Part shown: positions 43,330-50,311 of the stretch, piece by piece
How positions within the stretch are numbered: position 1 is the first letter of the stretch
How the letters are laid out: the number at the start of each line of letters is the position of its first letter
Origin: Clostridiales bacterium
Lineage (GTDB): Bacteria; Bacillota; Clostridia; Lachnospirales; Lachnospiraceae
DNA: 64,000 nucleotides
NCBI GenBank assembly: GCA_003343625.1
Contig: QAKV01000005.1
Span: 59,418 to 123,417 of the forward strand
Direction of reading: 5' to 3'
Made by a program: the position numbers and the translations under genes
Notes under the pieces: model-generated
What the model saw: only the letters and a program-made list of their open reading frames with translations
Database searches by the model: none
What the model was told of the DNA's origin: nothing

Positions 43330-43362
43330 CTATAATTTATCTATCCTGATTTTATCGTTTTT
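43330..43362 (-). promoter_or_regulatory. Shared regulatory element, copy 2 (upstream of the sugar importer operon)
   Basis: A near-perfect duplicate (one extra T) of the element at 35570-35601, in the same orientation relative to its downstream gene. It carries GATAAA direct repeats 15 bp apart and ends 57 nt before the lipoprotein start. It lies just before the end of a LysR pseudogene. Confidence 0.7.
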
Positions 43363-43902
43363 GTGTCGGGGAAATCCCCTGTAAAAACGCCGTTTTCAGC
43401 ATTTCGAGCAATCTTTCGGCGATCGGACATCCGGCAGGCATGACAATCCCCCACAGATCAGCATCAGGAAATTTTAGAGAATGGTATTTCGCAGGATTGG
43501 ATTCCTGGGCCAGGACGGCAAAATCAATGATCCCCTTATCCAGCTTTTCTGTTACCTGTTCTGTATCGCCGCTTGTGATGTGGTAATGCAGATCGGGATA
43601 AGTATTCTTGAACGTTCTGATTGCGGCCGCCAGATGCCGTATCTGATAAGACTCTGCCAGGCCGAAGTAAATATCCCCGCCCAAAACATCGTCCAATGCA
43701 TGGAATTCCTCCGAAATTTTGTCGGCCATTTTGATCAGATCTTCTGCCCGCTTCCGCAACAGGATCCCCTCCTCGGTGAGCCGTATGCTGAAACTGTGAC
43801 GCGTGAACAGCTTTTTCGAGTGACGTAAAGCAGTTCCGCCGCCCGGGTCATGTTTTCCTCCCTTGCGACTGCGAGAAAATATTTCATGGTTCTCAGTTCC
43901 AT
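43352..43902 (-). pseudogene. LysR-family regulator with internal deletions
   Basis: The start at 43902 has GAGGAG 7 nt upstream. The first 28 codons read MELRTMKYFLAVAREENMTRAAELLYVT, a typical LysR helix-turn-helix. The next in-frame codons diverge and stop. The expected continuation LFTRHSFSIRLTEEGILLRKRAEDL resumes in another frame, so roughly 17-20 codons including the DNA-recognition helix are missing and the frame is shifted. The effector domain then runs to about CPIAER and appears to jump directly to a C-terminal tail (LLEMLKTAF), leaving most of the domain absent. It is divergent from a similarly damaged hydrolase. Confidence 0.8.
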
Positions 43903-43947
43903 ATCTCTTCTCCTCATGACATTCCTAAAATTCATATCACGATATAA

Positions 43948-43976
43948 ATGATAACCATTAGCAAATTGGAAATCAA
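43948..43976 (-). promoter_or_regulatory. Promoter of the LysR pseudogene
   Basis: On the minus strand TTGATT (43971-43976) and TATCAT (43948-43953) are 17 bp apart. The start codon is at 43902. Confidence 0.5.
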
Positions 43977-44085
43977 TCGGATATCCTATAGGCAGATCCG
44001 GAAAGGTGGCGGTCATGCAGTTGACTGCCTCGATTTTTAGTCGGGCGCATGGGAAAAGAGCGAAGAGAATCAGGAGGACGAGAAA

Positions 44086-44821
44086 ATGAACAAGACCTTA
44101 AACATGACGCAGAAATGGGATAAAGCGTTCTCGAAAAGCGAAAAGGTAAACCACCGTAAAGTCACCTTTCATAATCGCTACGGCATTACGCTGGCAGCAG
44201 ACCTTTATGAGCCCAAAAACGCTTTCGGAAAACTGGCAGCGATCGCGGTATGCGGGCCATTCGGCGCGGTGAAGGAACAGGCGGCGGGCCTGTATGCGCA
44301 GACGATGGCGGAACGGGGATTTCTCACCATCGCATTCGACCCTTCCTATACGGGAGAAAGCGGCTTTGAACGCGCAGCGTATCGCGGACTATAAAAATGG
44401 CAGCTATGCGCTGGGCGGAGGCGTTGTCGATCCTCTCCCGGAGGATGCGCCGTTTTTTGTGGCGGATTATTACGATTATTATAAGACCGGGCGCGGCTAT
44501 CATGAACGTTCCTTAAATTCCAACGGCGGTTGGAATGTGATCGGGTGTATGTCTTTTATAAATCAGCCGATCCTGCAATACATCGACGAGATTCGCAGCG
44601 CCGTTCTCGTGATGCACGGCGAAAAGGCGCACTCCTGCTATTTCAGCCGCGACGCATACGCCGCCATGGTAAAGGATAATCCCTATGCGGACAACAAGGA
44701 GCTGCTGATCATTCCGGACGCGATCCATACCGACCTGTACGATGGAGGCGGAAAAGATGCGATTCCGTTTGACAAGCTGGACAGGTTTTTCCGGAAGCAT
44801 TTAAATTTTGCCGTTCTATAG
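44086..44821 (+). pseudogene. Alpha/beta hydrolase with a large internal deletion
   Basis: Codons from 44086 read as an alpha/beta hydrolase (VTFHNRYGITLAADLYEP...AIAVCGPFGAVKEQ...FLTIAFDPSYTGESG), then run out of frame. Directly at this point the sequence continues in another frame as LNAQRIADYKNGSYALGGGVVDP...VLVMHGEKAHSCYFS...IIPDAIHTDLYD, the end of the same family. About 90 codons around the expected nucleophile elbow are gone. AGGAGG lies upstream of the start, so the gene was once functional. It is divergent from the damaged LysR gene, its likely former regulator. Confidence 0.82.
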
Positions 44822-44842
44822 TCACAGGACATCTCGCCAGAA

Positions 44843-44881
44843 CAGCCCCTGTCCATTTTCCATTCGGATGGACAGGGGCTG
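44843..44881. terminator. Bidirectional hairpin between convergent genes
   Basis: CAGCCCCTGTCCAT (44843-44856) and ATGGACAGGGGCTG (44868-44881) are a perfect 14-bp inverted repeat with an 11-nt loop. It lies between the hydrolase pseudogene (+) and the beta-helix gene (-). T-runs are weak on both sides. Confidence 0.65.
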
Positions 44882-44916
44882 TCATCGTTTATGCTTATTC
44901 TATGGTTCCCGCGCGC

Positions 44917-46926
44917 TCACCAGAGCGCTTTGGGCCCTTCCGGCTTTTTGGCAAAAGGCCCCGGCAGCACCTCCTCGCCGCGATGGTCGCCGAAGTAGTC
45001 ACAGTCGAAGACGATGGGCGTCCCGTCCGGATTTTCGAATTTTTCTTCCGGCTCGAACGCTTCTCCCAGCACATCGGTATTCACCATGCCGGCAGAAAAA
45101 CCGTCTAAAAATTCGTATACGTCGGTATAGAGAACCGGCTTTCCATCCTGTACCGTCACTTCCACCTGCACCTCGTGTTCTGTATCCACCAGAGGACCGT
45201 TCTCCTTCTGATAGGCCTTCGCTCCGTTAAAGTAAGCGTTTCCCTTCACCCATACGGGAAGATGCTGAAAATGCGCGGGCTCCAGCTTCCTCATATCCGG
45301 GGTATCCGTATCCAGATCGAACTTCTGAATCCATTCTTCGTAGGTCGGATATTCGTCCAATACGTGGGTGCCGACTTCACGGTTCTCTTCATCCGCTCCA
45401 TCGTCGCTGTCGTGCTGGATCAGCAGCGGTGCAGAGGGCCATTTCTGGATGAAAATATTATTGTAGAAACGGTCATCCCCGTGCAGAATCGTCATGAAAC
45501 CCATCACTTCCGTACGGTGCGGGATATGATAGGGCGTATAGCGGGCCCGGTTTACCCCTTCCACAACGCTGTCCGTTCCCATTCCCACTGCGGTGAGGGA
45601 ACCGCAGATCAGATTATGCACCATCGCCACGCCTTCGGTGGCCATTCGCAGGGAAACATCCGACATCAGGACATTGTTGTCGATCAGCGTAGGGCCATGT
45701 CCCACCTCCACGAAGATATCCTGGCTCATCATGCCGCCCTTGAGCTGTTTCGCGAAGGAAGGGCGCTGGTTATCGTGGAACAGATTCTGCGTGATCCGCG
45801 TCCCCTGGGCTTCCCAGTCACACCAGATCCCCATGGTACAGTGATGAATGTAGTTGCGGCGATAGATGACATCGATGGCCGCATGCATTTTGATGCCCGC
45901 GATCTCCGCGCCGCCCAGCTCCATCATATTATTGATATGATGGATATGGTTATCCTCGATCACGGAAAAAACGCCGCCCATGCGGCCGATAATGCCGCCC
46001 TGTTCGCAATGATGAATGTCGCAGCGCCGAATGATGTGGCTGCCCACCTTTTCCTTGAGCCACCCATGATACTGCCCTCTGCAGACCGCATCCCTCTCCA
46101 TCTGTGTGGGGCTCTTGACGTGCTTCACGGTGAAATAGTGGTCATTATCCGGGTCGAGATATTTACCCAGGCTGATACCTGCGCACTTGCTGTTGCAGAT
46201 TTCACAGTCTTCGATAATCCAGCCTTTCGACCAGTGGGGACCGATCATGCCGTCCTGATAAGCGGCAGGAGGCGCCCAGGTAGTCGCGGCTTTTTCGATT
46301 TTAAACCCGCTGACCGTGAGATACCCCACGCCCGTCTTCGACGGCATAAAACATTCACGCCGCACGTTGATCTCCACCTTTTCGCGGTTCGGATCCTTCC
46401 CCTGGAAGTTCGCATAGAGAACCGTTTCCTCTCCATCCTGTTCGGCATACCATTGATACACGGAGGCCTCCGGATCCCAGGAGCATTCTGAAGGCGCAGC
46501 TTCGATGCAGGCCTCCAGGTTCTCCGCTTCATAGAGCATTTTATCGTTCAGATAGACGGCGCCCGTATGCTTGCTGCGGCCCGCGAAATACCAATCGCCG
46601 TACACATAGGTGGTATAGGGATTGTAATCGCCGAACAGACTGTTCGCGATCCGGCGAACCCACACATTTCCCTGATACGGAGACCAGCCTTTCAGTTCCT
46701 CCGCCCCGGTAATCACCGCCCCCAGCGGCTTCATACTCCGATAAGTAATTCTGGCGTCTTCAGTGCCTGCATGGATCGGATCCACGTATTCCCGGTATAT
46801 CCCGGGCGCTACCAGAACCTCATCTCCGGGCACGGCGATCTTCGCCGCGTCGCCGATGCGTTTGAAAGGCCTTTCCTCACTGCCATTTCCATCTCGAAAG
46901 GCGCTTGCGTCAACATAAATCCTCAT
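44917..46926 (-). CDS. Right-handed beta-helix protein, possible glycoside hydrolase (GH141-like)
   Basis: A 669-residue protein with no signal peptide. The N-terminal strand MRIYVDASAFRDGNGSEERPFKRIGDAAKIAVPGDEVLVAPGIYRE is typical of secreted-enzyme-like beta-helix proteins. Repeated helix rungs follow (VSGFKIEKAATTW, IIEDCEICNSKCAGISLG, IIRRCDIHHCEQGGIIGR, VIYRRNYIHHCTMGIWCDW). It resembles GH141/PL-type parallel beta-helix enzymes, which include an alpha-fucosidase and a xylanase; I cannot identify catalytic residues with certainty. It ends before the convergent hairpin. Being cytoplasmic, it would act on imported oligosaccharides. Confidence 0.7.
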   Translation of the reverse strand: MRIYVDASAFRDGNGSEERPFKRIGDAAKIAVPGDEVLVAPGIYREYVDPIHAGTEDARITYRSMKPLGAVITGAEELKGWSPYQGNVWVRRIANSLFGDYNPYTTYVYGDWYFAGRSKHTGAVYLNDKMLYEAENLEACIEAAPSECSWDPEASVYQWYAEQDGEETVLYANFQGKDPNREKVEINVRRECFMPSKTGVGYLTVSGFKIEKAATTWAPPAAYQDGMIGPHWSKGWIIEDCEICNSKCAGISLGKYLDPDNDHYFTVKHVKSPTQMERDAVCRGQYHGWLKEKVGSHIIRRCDIHHCEQGGIIGRMGGVFSVIEDNHIHHINNMMELGGAEIAGIKMHAAIDVIYRRNYIHHCTMGIWCDWEAQGTRITQNLFHDNQRPSFAKQLKGGMMSQDIFVEVGHGPTLIDNNVLMSDVSLRMATEGVAMVHNLICGSLTAVGMGTDSVVEGVNRARYTPYHIPHRTEVMGFMTILHGDDRFYNNIFIQKWPSAPLLIQHDSDDGADEENREVGTHVLDEYPTYEEWIQKFDLDTDTPDMRKLEPAHFQHLPVWVKGNAYFNGAKAYQKENGPLVDTEHEVQVEVTVQDGKPVLYTDVYEFLDGFSAGMVNTDVLGEAFEPEEKFENPDGTPIVFDCDYFGDHRGEEVLPGPFAKKPEGPKALW

Positions 46927-47008
46927 CTGTATGCCTCCAATCTCCCTAAAATTTTAAAAGGATCGTCTCCCACATCCGTTTCAGACAGACAATGCTTCCC
47001 GTCTTCCC

Positions 47009-47825
47009 TCATTCCAGCACGATGACCGCGCATCCCTCCGGAATATACCATTCCATCTCCAGCATGTTCCCGGAAACGGGATTCCGGGTATACAACGCCT
47101 GACGGTCGATCAGCTGCCCCGCCGCATCGTAGAAGTTCGCATAAAAGATATTCAAATTCGGGGTTTTCGAATCTCCTGAGAGCAGAGTTCCCGTCACCCG
47201 CAGGCAGTCTAGGCCGCTCTCCCTCTCCACTTCCATTCCCGCGATAGCCACGCTGGCCCCGTTTCGGCCGGTGAGCAGACTGTTGTAATAGACCATGCGA
47301 TCCTCATAGATCGTGATCAGGGCATCGCCGTCCATCTGGGTGTAGACTTCCCCGTCCTGTGCCAGGCCGCTGCGGATCGTAATGTAGTCCACTACAGCCG
47401 CATTGCTGATCCGGTATACCGCCGCTACAGTAGTGCCGGGGGCAACCGCCGCTGCGGTCAGCTTCGCCGTGCCGTCCCCATTGTCCGTCAGAACCGCAAC
47501 TGCGATATTGGAGTCCGCTGTCAGCACCGCCAGATCCGAAAAACCGCCGGCCAGATCGTAGTCCACATTCACCGCCCCGGTCTCCCTCTTCCACTGCGAC
47601 TTCCGTCACCTGAGCGGTCACCGAAGCATATACCGTGGAAACATCGGCAGCCTCGATATTGCCGGAAAACTCCAGATAAGAAACGATATCCCGGTTCTCG
47701 ACCACTGCTTCCAGATACTGACTCCCTCCGCCGGCGTTCACTCCGAAGACGACCGCCAACGCAACCACCAGGACTACCGCGATCAGCGCAACTCATTTTT
47801 TCCTGCTCATCTTGAACTTCTTCAT
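47009..47825 (-). pseudogene. Chimeric remnant: efflux-adaptor N-terminus joined to an unrelated C-terminal segment
   Basis: From an ATG at 47825 the frame reads MKKFKMSRKK, then a TGA, then VALIAVVLVVALAVVFGVNAGG and VVENRDIVSYLEFSGNIEAADVSTVYASVTAQVTEVAVEEGD. This is a membrane-fusion (HlyD/MacA-type) adaptor N-terminus interrupted by a nonsense codon. Immediately after EEGD the frame shifts, and from 47572 downwards a different coding segment continues (VDYDLAGGFSDLAVLTADSNIAVAV ... WYIPEGCAVIVLE), which I do not recognise. The expected adaptor barrel domains are missing. A deletion fusing two genes, or two deletions in one gene, would explain it. Confidence 0.7.
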
Positions 47826-47941
47826 CAATCTTTCTCCATATCCGCCGTCCCAAACGGCCTCATTTTTCATACACTGAAAATAATTATAGGAAACGTTCCA
47901 TTCAAAATCAAGAAATTTTCCATAAAAAAAGTGTAAAGTAA

Positions 47942-47993
47942 GGCTGCTGTGCTAACCGCTTTTCTTCTTGTCGGTTCGGTTTGCTCAGCAGCC
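47942..47993 (-). terminator. Terminator of the SPFH/RHH operon
   Basis: On the minus strand GGCTGCTG pairs with CAGCAGCC (plus-strand 47942-47949 and 47986-47993), with further pairing of AACCG/CGGTT inside. An AT-rich tract with T-runs follows. It lies 24 nt beyond the small gene's stop. Confidence 0.65.
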
Positions 47994-48016
47994 CTGCTCT
48001 CCCTCGATATGAAAGA

Positions 48017-48220
48017 TTAGTCGATGTCGATTTCGAACGGTTCGTCCAGGCGCTCCGGAACATATTTCCCGTTCTTTTTCCTCTGCTTTACGCACTCGGT
48101 CAACAGGTACTCGATCTGGCCGTTCACCGAGCGGAAGTCGTCCTCCGCCCAGGCTGCGATAGCATCATACAACTTAGCAGAGAGTCGCAACGGAATCTGT
48201 TTTTTCTTCTGGTCCGCCAT
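48017..48220 (-). CDS. Ribbon-helix-helix (Arc/CopG-like) DNA-binding protein
   Basis: A 67-residue protein. KKKQIPLRLSAKLYDAIAAWAEDDFRSVNGQIEYLLTECVKQRKK fits a ribbon-helix-helix fold: a short strand (QIPLRL), a helix (AKLYDAIAAWA), a turn (RSVNG) and a second helix. An acidic tail follows (ERLDEPFEIDID). It starts 1 nt after the SPFH stop, so translation is coupled. No toxin gene is adjacent. It is a good candidate for binding the duplicated TGATATCA sites in the operon's promoter. Confidence 0.85.
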   Translation of the reverse strand: MADQKKKQIPLRLSAKLYDAIAAWAEDDFRSVNGQIEYLLTECVKQRKKNGKYVPERLDEPFEIDID

Positions 48221-48221
48221 A

Positions 48222-49229
48222 TCAGTACAGGCTTCCGGAATTCACCACGGGCTGCGCATCGCGGTTTCCACACAGCACCACGAGCAAATTCGATACCATG
48301 GCAGCCTTCCTTTCCTCGTCCAGTTCCACAACACCGTTTTCGTTCAGACGATCCAGCGCCATCTCCACCATACCGACTGCGCCGTCCACGATCATCTTTC
48401 TCGCGTCCACAATCGCTGAAGCCTGCTGTCTCTGCAACATGACTGCGGCAATTTCCGGCGCGTAGGCGAGATAAGTGATCCTCGCTTCGAGCACCTCCAG
48501 TCCGGCCTCTTCCACCCGCTGTTGAATCTCTTCCCGAATCCTGGATGCCACTATTTCGCTGGATCCTCTCAAGCTCCCCTCATCGGCGATTCCATCGCCG
48601 GTAGTATCCACGTCGGGAGCCGTGTCATAAGGATAGATTCTGACGATATTGCGCAGCGCCGTGTCGCACTGCAGGGAAAGGTATTCTTTATAGTTGTCCA
48701 CCTCGAATACCGCTTTTGCCGTATCCACTACCCGCCACATCACCGCGATACCGATCTCGACAGGGTTTCCAAGACAGTCGTTGATCTTCTGCCGGTTATT
48801 GTTCAGCGTCATGATCTTTAAGGAAATCTTCTTGCCGGTGTTGGCCGCAGTCGTTTCTGTCTTCTGCAGATTCTTGCCAAACCCGTTGTCCACATCTCCG
48901 CTCTGGTGAAGGCGCGTCTGGGCAGCCGGGTTCACAGCCGTACAAAACGGATTTACGAAATAGAATCCTTCATTTTTCAGCGTCCCGATGTAATCGCCGA
49001 ACAACGTTAAAACAAGAGCCTCCTGCGGCTTCAATACCTTTAGCCCGCACCAGGGAATCCAGCCGACGCACAGCCATACGATACCGATGATGAACAGCGC
49101 CGGATTTCCCCCGCCTTCCAGAATCACGCAGCCTCCCGCACAGGCCGCGATGGCGGCGATATACAGGGCAGTAGTCAGCAGAAGAACCATGAGCCCGTTG
49201 TTTTTATGTAGCAGCAATTTTTCTTCCAT
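48222..49229 (-). CDS. SPFH/Band 7 membrane protein
   Basis: A 335-residue protein from the ATG at 49229 (MEEKLLLHKNNGLM), which has AGGAGGAGGT upstream at a long spacing of about 11 nt; the longer frame beyond it lacks family similarity and runs through the promoter. Two N-terminal hydrophobic segments (about 12-32 and 38-58) are followed by the SPFH domain (LKVLKPQEALVLTLFGDYIGTLKNEGFYFVNPF) and helices rich in Arg/Glu (IREEIQQRVEEAGLEVLEARITYLAYAPEIAAVMLQRQQA). SPFH proteins form rings or cages on membranes and often control proteases. Here it is coupled to a small DNA-binding protein. Confidence 0.9.
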   Translation of the reverse strand: MEEKLLLHKNNGLMVLLLTTALYIAAIAACAGGCVILEGGGNPALFIIGIVWLCVGWIPWCGLKVLKPQEALVLTLFGDYIGTLKNEGFYFVNPFCTAVNPAAQTRLHQSGDVDNGFGKNLQKTETTAANTGKKISLKIMTLNNNRQKINDCLGNPVEIGIAVMWRVVDTAKAVFEVDNYKEYLSLQCDTALRNIVRIYPYDTAPDVDTTGDGIADEGSLRGSSEIVASRIREEIQQRVEEAGLEVLEARITYLAYAPEIAAVMLQRQQASAIVDARKMIVDGAVGMVEMALDRLNENGVVELDEERKAAMVSNLLVVLCGNRDAQPVVNSGSLY

Positions 49230-49268
49230 AGATAAATAATACCTCCTCCTATAGTTCCAGTATCTTTT

Positions 49269-49287
49269 TGATATCACTATGATATCA
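49269..49287. promoter_or_regulatory. Paired TGATATCA palindromes (operator)
   Basis: Two perfect copies of TGATATCA (49269-49276 and 49280-49287) are separated by 3 nt, 11 bp centre to centre, about one DNA turn. One copy overlaps the -10 box. This is typical geometry for tandem ribbon-helix-helix dimers. Confidence 0.65.
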
Positions 49288-49307
49288 TACTTATCTGAGG
49301 ATGTAAA
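49279..49307 (-). promoter_or_regulatory. Promoter of the SPFH/RHH operon
   Basis: On the minus strand TTTACA (49302-49307) and TATCAT (49279-49284) are 17 bp apart. The -10 box is embedded in the paired palindromes, and the transcript leader would be about 43 nt. Confidence 0.65.
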
Positions 49308-49481
49308 GAGGGATTTCGAACCGATGAGCAGTTTGGCTTCCGATTTATCGGCCCGGGGATGGCTCCGGTCATCTTCCAAAAACTCGCCTCGAAGGAAAAA
49401 AATTTCCCAGATCTGACCGCCGCGTGATAAAATGGAGTTGTAACGTTAATTTTCTCTTTATGATCGATGGAAAGGAGATCT

Positions 49482-50255
49482 ATGGACAAAACGGTGAATT
49501 TCGATTTGACAGGAAAGGTAGCTGTGGTTACCGGCGCTTCCAGAGGCCTGGGCGTTGAACTCGCCACCTCGCTGGCAGAATACGGGGCGGATCTCGCGCT
49601 GATGGCCGGCAATGAAGAAAAGATGAAGAAAGTCGCGGCGGATATTTCCGGAAAAACCGGCGCGAAAGTGATTACCGTAAAAGTGAATATTTCTAACGAA
49701 GAAAACGTCCGTGAAGCGGTTGCGGCCGTCATGAAGGAATACGGGCGAATCGATATTCTGGTGAATAATGCGGGCATCATCCGCTATGGACGCCCGGAAG
49801 AGATTTCCCATAAAGACTGGACGGAATGCATCGACGTGGATGTCACCGGCACCTGGCTGATGAGCAAAGAAGTGGTGAACGCATCCATGATGGATAAGGG
49901 CGGAAGGATCGTCAATATCTGCTCCGTCAACAGCTTCAGCGCTTCTCCGACAGCCGTGGTGTACCACGTGGCGAAGGCGGCGGAGGCGGCGCTCACCAAG
50001 TCCTGCGCTGCCGCATGGGCCGGATACGGTATCTACGTCAACGGCATCGCGCCCGGAAATATGCAGAACGGGGAAATGGCGCCCGATACCCCTCCCGCGA
50101 TCCTCGAAAATATTCGCAATAAAGTGCCTCAGCGAAGGCTGGGGAAATACGGCGATCTCTCCGGAGCTTTGCTGTTTCTGGCTTCCGATGCCAACACCTA
50201 TACGCAGGGGACGATCATCGTCTGCGACGGCGGGCTGATTCTGGAAAGCTTCTGA
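49482..50255 (+). CDS. SDR-family oxidoreductase (KduD-like)
   Basis: A 257-residue classical short-chain dehydrogenase from the ATG at 49482, with AAGGAG 4-5 nt upstream; an in-frame ATG at 49467 lies before this site. The nucleotide motif TGASRGLG, the NNAG motif, a catalytic Ser in ICSVNSFSAS and the YxxxK pair in YHVAK are all visible. The C-terminal ASDANTYTQGTIIVCDGG is typical of gluconate or uronate dehydrogenases such as KduD. The substrate is probably a sugar acid or polyol, consistent with the neighbouring glycan genes. It converges on the sulfatase gene. Confidence 0.88.
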   Translation: MDKTVNFDLTGKVAVVTGASRGLGVELATSLAEYGADLALMAGNEEKMKKVAADISGKTGAKVITVKVNISNEENVREAVAAVMKEYGRIDILVNNAGIIRYGRPEEISHKDWTECIDVDVTGTWLMSKEVVNASMMDKGGRIVNICSVNSFSASPTAVVYHVAKAAEAALTKSCAAAWAGYGIYVNGIAPGNMQNGEMAPDTPPAILENIRNKVPQRRLGKYGDLSGALLFLASDANTYTQGTIIVCDGGLILESF

Positions 50256-50264
50256 ATGCATGAT

Positions 50265-50304
50265 CGGGCAGGGGCTAATCATCGAATGATTGGCCTCCTG
50301 CCCG
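50265..50304. terminator. Bidirectional terminator between SDR and sulfatase genes
   Basis: CGGGCAGG...CTAATCAT pairs with ATGATTGG...CCTGCCCG across a 3-nt loop with a small internal mismatch. On the plus strand a CTTCGTTTT tract follows. It serves both convergent genes. Confidence 0.7.
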
Positions 50305-50311
50305 CTTCGTT

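Noticed and set aside
45175..46491. A 438-codon open frame on the plus strand
   Set aside because: It is antisense to the beta-helix gene; its His/Val/Ile-rich composition reflects the opposite strand.
47815..47825. TGA as a sense codon (Trp or Sec) in the efflux-adaptor remnant
   Set aside because: TGA ends many intact genes in the window, for example ybeY, the frame is broken again downstream, and no SECIS-like hairpin was seen; a nonsense mutation is simpler.
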